64,000 nt of DNA from NCBI GenBank assembly GCA_905147135.1, contig LR990054.1, forward strand, positions 16,839,001-16,903,000. Reading direction: 5' to 3'. This document shows, piece after piece, positions 10,655 to 21,734 of this stretch. Below the pieces are notes generated by a model that made no database searches, was not told where the DNA came from, and worked only from the letters and a program-made list of their open reading frames with translations. This stretch comes from Blastobasis lacticolella. Lineage: Eukaryota; Arthropoda; Insecta; Lepidoptera; Blastobasidae. Every line of letters begins with the position of its first letter. The stretch's first letter is position 1. The translations under genes were made by a program, and so were the position numbers.

Positions 10655-10998
10655 ATCTTCATGAATAAACAAACGAGCAGACAGCCCACCTGATAAGTAA
10701 GCAGTAACTGTCGCTCATAACATATTTGATTCGTACAATTACAAAAGTTTAATGCAAAGATTTTGACAGTTTCATGGAACAAAAAAATAAGAACCGCGGA
10801 AATGAAATAGAAATATAGAACCTGTGCGTTGTCACTGTGAAGACCAATGACTCATACCCGTAATTATGTAATTGCGTGGCTCCCTTTCAAATCGGGACAC
10901 AACAATGCAAACATTGTTGCTTGACGGCAAAAAGAGATAAGGGCTGGTATCCATCCAGGCAGAATCCTCAATCTTGACAGAGTCCTGCCACCGGTGGA
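10655..10998 (-). mobile_element. L repeat
   Basis: On plus: ACGAGCAGACAGCCCACCTG (3' module complement), AACTGTCGCTCATAACATAT, GTGCGTTGTCACTGTGAAGA, AACATTGTTGCTTGACGGCA and TCTTGACAGAGTCCTGCCAC. The AACAATGCAAACATTGTTGC segment is the uninterrupted counterpart of the foldback insertion site at 45781-45995. Confidence 0.6.
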
Positions 10999-12480
10999 TG
11001 ATTGTACAAAAAACATAGACAAAAACACACAAAAACTATGTCTGCATGAACGTCGCCGTACTAAGCGGTCGCCGGCGTGTCAACACGCCAGACAAACAGA
11101 GTGCAGCCCAATCGCGTTTGGGGAATTATCTGGTCGATGGGCGACGCACAATTACATACAAATTGAGCACGCTAGCCGCTAGACGCCACAGAGCAGGCGT
11201 AACGGCGAGAGAGGTTTGCTCTTGAGCAGTGAAGTTGATGATGAGCCTGTACAGGCGTTCTGCGCGATTTGTCCCAAAATGTTAATGTAATTTTGGTTTC
11301 TGTACTAATGACAGAAAGTTTATTATTTTTTAACAATCGCGCAGCGTACGCCTGGTCACCGCGCAGTCGTCGCGTCGCTTCCGCCTAGTCCCCGCGTCAT
11401 AGTCCGGGCCAATTTGGAAGTCTACGCGATTTATGCGCGATTCCTACGAGGTGACTAGGCAGACAAGACCTTAGCGTCGTGAAGGGCCTCACTCGTGTAT
11501 CTTGATGTTCAGCGTTGAGCGAATTTGATCGGGCCATCTAGTTTAGCTGCAACGTGGCCGCTCTTGGCCGTTGTCATCGACCTTCCCTGTAGCCATAACT
11601 TACTCGAAGTTGTATCCATTTCTCCGCACTATGCGAAAAAAATAATTCCAAAATACTTTGCTGATAAGTCCCTAATGAAATATTAAAAGTCAAAATAAAA
11701 TGTTCATGGCGATGACAAATTGTCGATTTCATGATTATCAAGTACGTAAGTCTTTGCCAAAGCTTTGTAAGACCAAATCTGTAAGCCTACATCACCACCA
11801 CCTAAGACAGAAACTTAATCCACCGTCACCGCTCCTCTGCGCGCATCCCAAACTGTCGCCGCCACCAAACTAATTAAGCTTCCCAACACGGGCCCCGTAG
11901 CTCAAACATTGTTGTTTACATTGACAGATTGAGATGCGCCTCCTCCGCCGCCCCACAAATTGAGTTTTAATTCTTTAAACTCCCGCGCAGCCCTCTCATT
12001 GGTCGAGAGATTGCGCGCGTCATTTATTTTAATTCGTAGTGATTTGGCGTGTGACAATGCGATGCTTTCTGTCTGTCCCCTAAGCAATTGAAGGCAGAGA
12101 TTACGGATTAAAATGTGTCCGTATGTTTGTCGACGTTTGCCGTGGGGATCGATAATGGCTTCTGACTACCGGTTGAGTACACGGTAGTCATTATGCGTTC
12201 TAATAGGTGCTTCTGACACTCCAATGGTAGGGGTTTTGTTGATGATCAAGCAGATAAACACTCCCAGCGATGCGCACTCAAAGCTCCGACGTTTCTATTA
12301 GTCGATTGGATAATTAAAATACCGTAGTCCGCCAGAGGAGTGGAGATTGTGGCAGTTCTGTCCAGCTACGTACATAGTACTCACACATTCAATAGTGGGC
12401 TCTTCGGACTGTAAGATAAATATGAAGATTGTGAAGTAAGAAAGTACCTAACTACATTTACAGATAAGTGCGTGCCAGTT
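10999..12480. other. unassigned stretch with CpG patches
   Basis: CpG-rich segments at 11045-11110 (perfect small hairpin GGCGTGTcaaCACGCC) and 11335-11420. No repeats or coding similarity. Frames here are short and domain-free. Confidence 0.4.
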
Positions 12481-12489
12481 CGTGGACGT

Positions 12490-12530
12490 TATAAAAAGTA
12501 GCGTGTATTTTAGACTTTTCGAAGTCAGTG
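12490..12530 (+). promoter_or_regulatory. possible TATA/initiator promoter
   Basis: TATAAAAAG starts at 12490 and an arthropod initiator-like TCAGT at 12525-12529. The TATA-to-start spacing of about 37 is a little longer than the usual 30-31. A GTATGT splice-donor-like string lies at 12604. No open frame follows, so at best this is a non-coding first exon; chance occurrence is quite possible. Confidence 0.2.
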
Positions 12531-12609
12531 CTTGTGTGTGTTTGGTTCAATTAAATCAAATCTAGCAGTATTTTATAAGCTTTTATCTAACTTGCAATAT
12601 TTGTATGTA

Positions 12610-13345
12610 ACTGTGTATGCTAGGGGCAAATCTTGCAAGCCTAATTTGACCCACTTCCCGGCCAATGAGCAGTTTTCCAATAGGTATCTAAAGCATTCCT
12701 AACCACTCACTAGATGGGGCCCGACAATTTTAGTAATTGATAATCGCTTGAAATAGGTTCTTAGCAAACAGGATATAAACAGTGGGTACGTTGTATTGGA
12801 TAATATTATATTTATCAATAGTTTTCAACCATTTTAGAGGTTGTAATAATAATGGAACATAGTGCCAACTTCTATAAATATTTCTTTTTACACTTCGTTC
12901 AACCTTTAACAGTTATGTTTATATTAATAAACATTTTATTTTTAAGTTTAGTATTAGTTGGCTGCATGAAATCACTGCTACCATCATACATATTAAAAAT
13001 ATTACCAAAATTGTAGGAGCGCCATCTATTGATGCTTTTTGAAACCAACTATCAATACCTACTGGAACACTCCTCATTGAGCTAAAATTTGGTTTACCTC
13101 TGAACTTGCATGACAATGCATTAATCACCATGGAGCTGGTCTGATGATGAAGTCGTAAGGTGGCCATAGGAACTAATGAACACAATAACACCATCGTGTT
13201 TGGGCTTGTTGGAATGATCTTAATGATTACTATACCTCTCGGTGATATTCAAGGTCTGATGATGATGACGGAAGGTGGCGTTCGGTAGTCCCAAAACTAC
13301 ATAACGCAACAAGATAACCCCATCGTGATTGGGCTCTTTTGATAA
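12610..13345 (+). repeat. K repeat with internal partial duplication
   Basis: CTTGCAAGCCTAATTTGACC starts it. Two related units then follow: GGTCTGATGATGAAGTCGTA-GGTGGCC-ACACCATCGTGTTTGGGCTT and GGTCTGATGATGATGACGGA-GGTGGCG-CCCCATCGTGATTGGGCTCT. The same two-unit layout occurs at 46370-46680. I recognise the text as a common moth repeat but not its class. A different AT-rich segment (about 12770-13010) sits in the middle of this copy. Confidence 0.6.
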
Positions 13346-13504
13346 AAACTTGTTATAATTAAAATATTTTTATTTGAAAACTTATTTGAAGATAAATCTT
13401 GGATGAAAGATATAAGTGGTCATCTTGGCGTTAACCGGTTAATCTTGGTTGTACTCTGAATGATATAAATGCTAGCTTTTACTACCGACATTATAATATT
13501 AATA

Positions 13505-13858
13505 GGTTATAAGAGAGGTAGGACATAGCGGGGTATCTCGTTCGAATTGGAGCCGCCCGACTGGGGAAGTACCTCCACCTTACAGAATATCGCAGCTAAA
13601 TAATACTCTTTTAAATAGTATTGTGTTTCTGCCGGTGAGTAAGGTTTCCAGTGCTCCATGGGGTGAGGATTTGGGGAACCGTGGCTTTGGCAGTGGAGTG
13701 GCATTTGCCTTTTGCTGCCAGAGCAACGTGTTATAGAGGTAGGCAACGCATTAGCGATATTCTTGGTATTGCTAATGTCTATAGGCAGTGGTGACCACTT
13801 TCCATCAGGTGGCCCGCTTGCCTGTTTGCCTGCCGTATGACACAAAAAAAAGGTCACA
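13505..13858 (+). mobile_element. B2 retroposon, longest copy
   Basis: About 355 bp: AGAGAGGTAGGACATAGCGG, TTCGAATTGGAGCCGCCCGA, TCCAGTGCTCCATGGGGTGA, GGGGAACCGTGGCTTTGGCA, GAGGTAGGCAACGCATTAGC, the 3' module CACTTTCCATCAGGTGGCCC and an oligo-A end (CACAAAAAAAAGG). The 130-codon antisense frame across it is a shadow. The A-tail supports retroposition; the source LINE is unknown. Confidence 0.75.
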
Positions 13859-14159
13859 TCTGTTCCTATATACTCACGACCACTAATAAAGAGAAACAAT
13901 TAACAAAAACCCAACCCAGTTTATGATATTACATCCACCATTAAAAGAGCAGCGTACACCATCGCATTGCTTTACGTTAAAAGGGAGCAATAAATTCATT
14001 GCTTTTTAAAGAGCGATGTTCCTTTTAGCTGAGTACAATGGGCAACAAAGGTATAGAGCGAACGCGAACATTATGTATACAATTCGTCAAGCCTGATGAT
14101 AGATAGTTCTAATTGATCTAGCGTGTTTGTACCGACATTTTGTCTTCAATTCGTCAAAC

Positions 14160-14290
14160 ATTATTATTTATTTATTTATTTAACAGTTTATTGTGCACAA
14201 TAACATTTATACAATATTGACATAAGGAAAACAACACAACAGGTACAGCTTATTTCATAAGAAATATCTTACAGCAGACCTACGGAAGAC
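14160..14290 (-). mobile_element. LINE 3' tail
   Basis: (TTTA)n then ACAGTTTATTGTGCACAATA and CATTTATACAATATTGACAT. Typical of a moth LINE 3' UTR in reverse orientation. No coding part. Confidence 0.45.
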
Positions 14291-14504
14291 TTTATTATTT
14301 TTTACCATTATTTTTGTTTCGATTCGTCAAGCGAGTAAATATTTCCAATTTGCCAAAGTATTACATTGTAACTGGTAAAGCCTGTACAAAGTTCAGATTT
14401 GATAAGTTAAGTATAAGTTGTATTGCTTGCTATAAGCTACTGAAACTTTGCATATCGACCATCGATCATTTTGCATATCAATCATTATAAACAATGTACA
14501 AAAA

Positions 14505-14575
14505 GTATATTTAAAAGCATATAAGTAGTTTATCAGTTGTCTAGCACCCATAACACAAGCTTTGCTTACTTGCAT
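14505..14575 (+). mobile_element. SINE-G, 3' fragment
   Basis: GTTTATCAGTTGTCTAGCAC then CCATAACACAAGCTTTGCTT. Only the last third is present and the GGCGCTGTG end is missing. Confidence 0.65.
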
Positions 14576-14911
14576 ATTTTAAAGCAAGCATATTCTTAAA
14601 CCTTCTTTCCATAGCAAAAGTAAATAAAGTAACCCCTTAGTTTCTGAAGGTAGTAAGATTTTCTCTCCCAAAGCGTGTACACTTGTGCTCCTCGCTGTAG
14701 GGTACGCGTCCGACCAAATCATGCTCAGTAGAATGCTCTCACCCGCTCTGTAGGGGCTGCGAATTCGGTGCCCTGATTTTAAGCCAGGGCCTTTGTTTTT
14801 ATGAATTGTGATGACCGTTTTGGAAAGGCTATTATGTGGTGTAGGCGCTTTTGAAAGAGATATTTAGCTTCTGTTTAGGTGTGAGAGTATCAATTTGCGT
14901 ATTACATTGTA
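14576..14911. other. unassigned stretch
   Basis: No repeat recognised. A GC-richer block at 14680-14800 has no coding signal. Confidence 0.45.
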
Positions 14912-15021
14912 ATCACTACATAATATAAAACAAAGTCTCACGCTGTCTGTCTGTGTGTTCGCGATAAACTCAAAAACGTGCAGTAGTTCGGAAATCTGTG
15001 AAATTCGTGCCGTTTTCACCA

Positions 15022-15053
15022 ATAGACTATGACATGAGATCGTTCAAGAGGCA
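15022..15053 (-). repeat. J repeat, short fragment
   Basis: The complement reads CCTCTTGAACGATCTCATGT then CATAGTC, matching the start of J at 28449 and 29104. Confidence 0.5.
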
Positions 15054-15186
15054 TATTAGAGGTCTCTTCAGAGGCGGGCAACGCATTGGTGACTCCCCTG
15101 GTGTTGCTAATGTCCATAGGCGGCGGTGACCACTTTCCATCAGGTGACCCGCATGACTGTTTGCCTGCCGGATAACACAAAAAAAA
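15054..15186 (+). mobile_element. B2 retroposon nested in a Helitron
   Basis: AGAGGCGGGCAACGCATTGG, GGCGGTGACCACTTTCCATC, AGGTGACCCGCATGACTGTT and an A8 tail that abuts the Helitron hairpin. Only the 3' third of B2 is present. Confidence 0.7.
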
Positions 15187-15216
15187 GACCCGTGCGAAGT
15201 CGGGACGGGTCGCTAG

Positions 15217-16655
15217 TGTTATTATAAAAGTAAAGATAATTATATTGGTTATTTGCAAGGCTCTGGATATTTCCGAATTGATAGTACATAACAATTTTCT
15301 ATATATCATTTTTAGACAAAAATTGCGACATTAATAGGTAATTCAGTCGAAGGAAAGAAATAATGCCACATTTTTTAAAATTAAGGTAGACAAAAGGCTG
15401 TAAGCTTTTGTACTCTTTATGCCTAAAACGTAATAAATCTAGAAGTATAAACAATTCTAACTTAATAACTTTGTAACTAAGTTAATAACTTTGGTAATAA
15501 CTGACAGTTTTACCATTTTACTAACAGCTACACGTTCGTTACAATTTATTTCATCGATTTACGTCGTTTCTGCCCGGCATCTCTTCCAATATTATTCATC
15601 CTTATTTTTCACTCTTTTTTCTCGTCTCAAAAACAACTCTTGAACCAAGAACGGCTACCCTCAACATTATTTATAGACAACATCAAAAGGATAACACATT
15701 TACCATTGTGGCAGCATTTGAATAAACTTCACAACAACCTTTTCCTCCCATCTTCGTAGCCGACAACACTCGAAGCGGCATCGGAGCGAATCATCGGGAG
15801 CAAAATCAAGCAAAAGTTAATCGTAACTACATTATTATACATGATTCAGTGGAAATGTGAAGCCACCGTCTTTTGTCCGCATTGTGTACGAGGCTCGAGT
15901 GTTCTTGAGCGTTGAGAGAAGAAGGGTTGAGTCTGTGCCAACACGAGATCGTAATGAGTGCTCTGACAAAGGATCGCTCAAGTTTTTTCTCGGCCTTGTT
16001 ATTGTATCATTCTGTGGCGAGATCTTATGAGCTTTTGATTCAATAACTATGGTTTTTAACGTTTTTGCGGTGCCCTGGAACCTGCTTTTGAAGCAACCCC
16101 GGCGAATGTAATTAGTTTGCGATATAATGGCTTCATATTTTTATCACAATATAGGAGGTCGGTGCGTTTATGCTGTTGCAATTGGATCCAACTGCTGGAG
16201 CGAAACAGGCATTTTTGATTGACGATTTGCCCACCTGCTGTGTACGTGCGAGTTATTCTAAAATTAGTTTTTAATCTGTAATAAAGTTTTAATCTAGAGT
16301 GAAAATTGGTAGTGAAATTTATTTTATTTTGCCTCATTAATGTGTATAAACCACAAATGTTTTTAACGGTTTAATTTTGTCATTAAAATACTCTTAAATG
16401 GAATTGAAATTAATGTAAGGCAGTCAAGTTAGATTGATAATAAACGCGTGCGCCATTTTTTTCGAATCTAGTTATCTACCTATTGCAGAAAGTTGTCTGT
16501 ACTAAAAATTACGGTCTACAAAATTAAATGAAACGATCAAAACTTTTTATTTTATTTACATGGGTCAAAGGTCAATTTATTTCTAGGAATAACACTCGCA
16601 TTCACAAACAATAAAATAGGTTACTATGCGTAATAGGGCGAAGTAAATAATGCGA
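15217..16655. other. unassigned stretch
   Basis: AT-rich. A short direct repeat (AAGTTAATAACTTTGGTAA type) occurs at 15467-15502. No gene, RNA or transposon is recognised; the 93-codon minus frame at 16056-16337 has no known domain. Confidence 0.45.
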
Positions 16656-16659
16656 AATA

Positions 16660-16758
16660 AGGCGCTATCCTAATCGGAAACGGTCGTGCGACGGGCGGTT
16701 TTCAGCTCTCCTATTGGTCGAGCGACGTTTGTCGTACGACCGTTGCCAATCAGGATAC
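16660..16758. mobile_element. foldback MITE N
   Basis: Left arm GGCGCTATCCTAATCGGAAA then CGGTCGTGCGAC; the right-arm complement reads GGCGTATCCTGATTGGCAAC then GGTCGTACGAC. Arms are about 32 bp with few mismatches around a 35-bp centre that holds TCCTATTGGTCGAGCGACG. No target duplication is clear. Class unknown; probably a small DNA element. Confidence 0.55.
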
Positions 16759-17766
16759 GCCTAGACAATTCTAACAGCGGCTCTTTGCTAAGCGAACGCA
16801 CTGCGTTCACTACTACAACCAATTACTGCAACAAATACAATTGGATCGGAGGTCGTGAAATATGTAGAACACATACATTATCTTGACGCAAAGCCGTCAA
16901 AATGACCGGTAGAACAACACCCCATTTGGTATGCAGTTGCACGAATCACCCTTTAAGAAAATATTGTGCTATTTTTTATTCAAGTAGGTAATTGAGTAGG
17001 TACGTAGTTTAGAGTAAGAAGTTGTAGCAATTGATGCTACACGACCCGCAGTAAGGCATGGTTCACACCAATGCGACAAAGAGGCGACGTAACTTGGTCG
17101 TTGACATCGGTCATCGGACGTTGGTCGTGTTTTGGTATAGGTACTAACTATATGGTACTCTTAGCTTCGTTAATCCCTTTTGTAAGTTGCAGTTTTGTAA
17201 TTGGCAGTACTACTTATATATATTCTTTATTGTAACCAAATGTGATTGCTGTAAAACTGTAAAATAAATAAATAAACATCGAAAATAAATGTGTGCACGA
17301 GCGGTTTGGTCGCGGTATTCTTCATATTATTTATTGTTACTTTCCCTACTAGTAAGCATTACTGTTTATCGCCACAAGTTGCATAGACAACAACAACCTA
17401 AACAAAAATATCCCTTTCTTCCATTGCAACATGAACGGAAGAAACCAATAAAAACACTATTTCAAAAATATAGGTATTTTAAAAGCTAACCGTCAGAAGC
17501 CGACCTGTTCAATTGACAATGGACAACATAAAACATATTTAGATTTACGCTAATACAAACCCAAGCATTTGAACTCTTCGCTAGTATTTACTACCTTATT
17601 TGTACAACTTTTGTCGTATCAGCATCAACCATTACCACTTACACACTAACTTATCACTGTCATTGATAGTGTAACTAAATAGACGAACGTGATCGAAACT
17701 TCTTTTGCAGAGTTCGCACACAAGGCCTATTGTCGCGCTGCGACATCTCAAATTCGACATTGGATC
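16759..17766. other. unassigned stretch
   Basis: AT-rich with an AATAAATAAATAA run at 17260-17275 that could be a decayed retroposon tail. Nothing else recognised. Confidence 0.45.
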
Positions 17767-17903
17767 ATCATCAAAGGTTTTTACGGGGTCGGCAACGCGT
17801 GGGTGATGCCCCTGGTATTGCAAACGTCCATAGGCTGCGGTGACTGCTTACCATCAGGCAGGCCGCAAGCTTGTTTGCTACCTAAGTGGTATAAAAAAAA
17901 ACC
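17767..17903 (+). mobile_element. B retroposon
   Basis: AAAGGTTTTTACGGGGTCGG, CAACGCGTGGGTGATGCCCC, TGGTATTGCAAACGTCCATA, GGCTGCGGTGACTGCTTACC, ATCAGGCAGGCCGCAAGCTT, then TGTTTGCTACCTAAGTGGTA and TAAAAAAAAA. The best-preserved plus copy of B. The A-run fits retroposition. Confidence 0.75.
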
Positions 17904-17917
17904 TGTGTATCATTCTG

Positions 17918-18149
17918 TAGAGCTCGTCTAGTCTAAAATGACGCGCCCCACTACTTAGTTAGTTGATTTCGATGTGTGAGTGCAAATATTGATAACGACA
18001 CTTCATCTGTGTGGGAGCCAATGACTCAATGAGCAACTCAATGACCAATTATAACGGCATTTGTATATGTATTGTGTCCATATTTTAAACTTGCTTGTGT
18101 GCGTTAATGCGATAGTGGGGCGCGTCATTTTTAGATTAGACGAGCTCTA
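17918..18149. mobile_element. MITE G (Tc1/mariner-type ends)
   Basis: TA|GAGCTCGTCTAGTCTAAAATG and ACGCGCCCCACTA open it; AGTGGGGCGCGTCATTTTTA and GATTAGACGAGCTC|TA close it. The terminal inverted repeats are about 35 bp and TA flanks both ends, as expected for Tc1/mariner insertions. 232 bp, no coding capacity. Same family as 50956-51210. Confidence 0.75.
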
Positions 18150-18774
18150 CCCACAAATCTGTACCTATAAAAATATTACTGAAAACTATCTTCGACATTA
18201 GAGGATTGTCAAGAAACGTTGGGAAAATGTGTTTTGGTTGCAATAGACTCAATAGTATGTCAGTGTCATTTTTAATCTAGATTTGTGACTAGGATTGAAC
18301 GCGGACACCACAGCGACACGACGCCCCGGTCTGACCGTGGCCTAACCCCGCAGCCGCGGGATTCCGCAAGTCACCGCCGACATGTGGCGACGTCAAAATT
18401 GAAACGCGTATATTTATTTTTTAATTCCGTTTTTTCTGGACCAGAATCGAAGGGGTCATTAGTATGTAATTCATAACGGTCGGGGTTTTTTGTCGTGCCG
18501 GATGGGCGATCTTGCGTCAGGTGCCTCGGGCAACGCGGTTGGGACGCGTTTCGCGAGGGTATCGTGGAAAGTCGATCACTGGTGCATGGACAAATTTTGG
18601 TATAACCTGTACTTAAGAGGTCTTTATTGTATGCAATAAATAGTTAAATTAAATAAATAAATAATATATAAGAACTGATAAATAAATAACATTGCTGAAA
18701 AGGATCGAATTACAATTAGGTTACACATAGAATACAATATAATAAAATAAATGTATCAAAAAATAAGGTAGGGC
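18150..18774. other. unassigned, GC-rich patch
   Basis: 18290-18400 is GC-rich (CGACACGACGCCCCGGTCTG). The 63-codon frame at 18285 has no domain. No repeat match in the window. Confidence 0.4.
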
Positions 18775-18950
18775 CCTTATTTTTTAGAAAAGTAAAAAGT
18801 ATGTCTACAGGTACCTCAAAGGCCGGTACCGGATCTGCTCCCGTCAGGTTGCAGATGTCCTGGACGACGGTGGCCACTTTCCATCAGATGGACCGTCTGT
18901 CCGTGTGCCTCACTAGGCAATAATAAAAAAATAAAAAAATACACTTACAA
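18775..18950 (+). mobile_element. E retroposon
   Basis: GTCTACAGGTACCTCAAAGG, CAGATGTCCTGGACGACGGT, the 3' module GGCCACTTTCCATCAGATGG and an A-rich end (AATAATAAAAAAATAAAAAA). The only plus-strand copy with a tail, so it fixes the orientation of the family. Confidence 0.65.
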
Positions 18951-19126
18951 CCGATGCCAATGTGGAAGCGATAAAAAAAATGGAATAAAATAGGAGTATG
19001 AGGATTGTAGTTGTAGCGCTCTGCCTGCTCTTTTGGTGACACCAGAATGAAAGCTTCGCAATAGCGACATGTTAGTTCCTTTTTACACCACGTTCATTAC
19101 GATCCTTATCTACGTTCATTACGACC

Positions 19127-19352
19127 TGAGTGGGTCAGTTGGTTGGTTGGTCTGCCACGCAGAATCCCGTCTTTAGATTCCCGGCCGAGCAGACATTGAA
19201 ATTATGAATTTTAATTTCTATAGGGTCTGGGTGTTATATGTATAGTAAGTTGGTATATATTTAAAAGTATATAAATATTTTATCAGTTATCTAGCACCCA
19301 TAGCACAAGCTTTGCTTACTTTGGGGCTAGACGGCGCTGCGTGAAATGTCCA
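19127..19352 (+). mobile_element. SINE-G
   Basis: Head CGACCTGAGTGGGTCAGTTG, GTCTGCCACGCAGAATCCCG and box-B-like TTTAGATTCCCGGCCGAGCA (decayed). Body TTTTAATTTCTATAGGGTCT, then TTATCAGTTATCTAGCACCC and GGGGCTAGACGGCGCTGCGT. Near full length, 3' tail lost. Confidence 0.8.
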
Positions 19353-19828
19353 ATTGCTGCCAATTTTCTGGTCTAGGTACGGTCCTACATGGTCTAACAT
19401 TAGTCCCCTTGAGAATCCGAGGCATTTAAATTAGTACAATAGAGAAATTAGATAAAAACAAGTATCGTTAGCTAGTCACAAAGTGTCCACAAGTACTCAG
19501 TACGTGTCGGGCCTTCAAATTGCACGTGCAAAGGGCAATAGGTTCGAGGAATTTCACGCAAAAACCCTGAGGAACCCTCCGTAGAACCCTTACAGGGGTC
19601 TTCCATCGATAACTCGGTTAATTGTATTTGTTGTCAACGTGGTGCGAATTTGTTACCTACATGTATAATTTCTTGTTTCAAACTGTTGTAGAGCAAATTC
19701 TTTATTACTTACAAAGTAAGTAAACGGAGGCGACTTTTTGTATCTGTAGTGTTGTATTTACAGTGCACACTTTTCTTCTTTGCCATATTATATAGGTAAA
19801 TTGGCTATTTTAGTTGGGGACATCATTA
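19353..19828. other. unassigned stretch
   Basis: No repeat or coding similarity seen. Confidence 0.45.
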
Positions 19829-19829
19829 T

Positions 19830-19905
19830 TAGCTGCTGCCCATTTTCCAGCCTACGGAGCTCTATTGATGGGTGGGTGCGATTCTACTTTGCTGGACATC
19901 ACTTC
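19830..19905 (-). mobile_element. Retro-D, 5' fragment
   Basis: GCTGCTGCCCATTTTCCAGC then CTACGGAG and GGTGGGTGCGATTCTACTTT on plus match the Retro-D 5' half at 34800-34932. Confidence 0.55.
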
Positions 19906-21589
19906 ATTAGGAGACGGCTCGGAAATGGCGCTGCGGGAAGATCAAGGCATTAAGTTTTGGAAATCGTACGGTAGTAGATGAGAGACGACAGAGACGTGAG
20001 AAGAGCTGTGAGAAGGAGACCAGTAGCTCAAAAGTGAAACGAAGCATTGATAAAGCAGCACGATGGATTTCTGAGTCAGATGTGAGAGCCAACGGCTTAC
20101 TACGCGAGGATGCTGAAGAATAGGGACGTCGGGGACCTTCTAGAAGCCGAGATCCGATGTGATGATGAAGATGAAGAAGCTTACTATAATAAATATGTAA
20201 TTCACATGCCCAAAGCTTACTTAGAGCCACACAAGCATGGCAACAAACAATACAACACTTGCTCTAATAACAATGTTGCAACCAGCCCACGATAATAATT
20301 ACTCCCATCACGATGCCATAGACGAATCCATCAGCCTAATATCCCAACAAATCACGGCCTCGACAGCTAGGGCACAAACAAAAACATACCGTCATCTCCC
20401 ACAAAGAGTGTCTGTAAAAAACAAAAGTATATCGGTAACACAATCCGTAGATATTACACACACAATGCAAACAATTGCACGATGATTGAAACGTCAAACA
20501 AATGACGTGCGATTGAATCCGATCGCCCCGCCGTGCCTATTAAAGCAGTAATTACTACACGCTGTGTTATAACTATTTATTTTGTATCCAAATTTATTAC
20601 TGAGACGTCGTAAAAAACATATCGGGCTACAATGATTCGTGATTTCTCTTCAGGGTTTTTTGTTTGGCGCGCCTCGGCGTACGCGCAGTGATGTCTTAGT
20701 TGGGCTGTTTGTTTTTTGTTTTTCGTGTCGGGGATTATGCGTGACTCTTTTGTTTTGGGCTGGTGTCCATTCCCTGTTGGATGTGGGAGATAAGCGCCAG
20801 CTGATGGTGTTTCCTTGTCAAGATGTTTGTCTGAGTTTGGTCGATTGATATTGGTAGACATAATTGCGTACGTCTATCTCTTATTTAGAATTCATTCGTT
20901 TTTGCCTGTAACTTTAGAAAGTACCGTTTTGGTCTGAGTTGGAAAATCAGATGCGTCTGTTGGTTCGTCACTGCATGAAAGAATGACTGAATTTGAATCA
21001 CTTCTACATTAGTTCTGGAAATTTCCATAGTTTATAAGTTTCATATGTAGTTCCACTCCTAGACGACTTTCTGAAGATCGCTGAAAATGCTTCTGCTCTT
21101 TTTCTGGTCTACAGAGTCTTTTGAGAATTTAAGTCTTAAAATTCATCTTTTATATCAAAAAACAACTGATAAGCAGCTTTTAAATTTAGTCTTTCTCATT
21201 ACCTAACCATCCCTGAACTTCTTCTGTCACAATTCTCAAAGAAAAAATGCGTCAAAAGTTGTCTGTTTAACTGGCAACTGTATCCTTATTCATCAACGTG
21301 TTTTTCCCTCGTATATTAATTATTAATTAATACAATAACCACGAAGTGAATGTTAGCTTCGCAATTACGTACTCATTGTGTACCATATCAGTGGTATAGA
21401 CGTGACAATGATAAATGGTACAGTAATTAAAAGCCAGCTTATATAGGTGCTAAAGGACGCCGAAGATGCAAAAAAGATGGCTGCTAATCGGAGAATTACA
21501 TCTCACACTTGACGTAAGACGCACGTCATCCTAGCCCTTGGATTTAATTTAAAACATTAGATACATTTGTTGATTTAATTACCTATCTA
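19906..21589. other. unassigned stretch
   Basis: Contains a purine-rich block (19930-20160), a GC-richer block with overlapping frames on both strands at 20577-20861 (no domain), and AT-rich DNA. None matches a family I know. Confidence 0.4.
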
Positions 21590-21730
21590 CTAGTAGACCC
21601 GGCGCGACTTCTTTCGCGTATCTTTATCCCTACCTACCCTTTTTTCTTGCTTATAAACCTTCCTCTTTAATCACTCTATCTGTTGTTGAAAACATCGGTA
21701 CTTAGGGGTAGACGGCGGGAAGTGACTTTG
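21590..21730 (-). mobile_element. Helitron-like H2, 3' end
   Basis: The minus strand ends TACGCGAAAGAAGTCGCGCC then GGGTCTACTAG|T: hairpin GCGaaagaagtCGC-type plus CTAG. Upstream on the minus strand is AATCACTCTATCTGTTGTTG in complement, the standard interior. 5' boundary unclear. Confidence 0.6.
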
Positions 21731-21734
21731 TTTT

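Larger units (their letters stand above)
14913..15216 (+). mobile_element. non-autonomous Helitron with nested repeats
   Basis: Starts A|TCACTACATAATATAAAAC and AAAGTCTCACGCTGTCTGTC, as other H2 copies do. It ends with hairpin GACCCGT...ACGGGTC (15187-15211), then gCTAG|T. The A|TC...CTAG|T context is the Helitron insertion signature. The middle is replaced by a J fragment and a B2 copy, so what remains of the Helitron is about 110 bp at the 5' end and 30 bp at the 3' end. No Rep/helicase frame; mobilisation would need an autonomous partner. Confidence 0.7.

Noticed and set aside
13507..13899. 130-codon minus frame, one of the longest in the window
   Set aside because: It is antisense to the B2 retroposon from end to end; the frame at 15016-15309 is the same shadow in another copy.
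20577..20861. Opposed 94- and 69-codon frames as a gene
   Set aside because: Both strands are open over the same segment, which is common in GC-richer DNA; no motif supports either.
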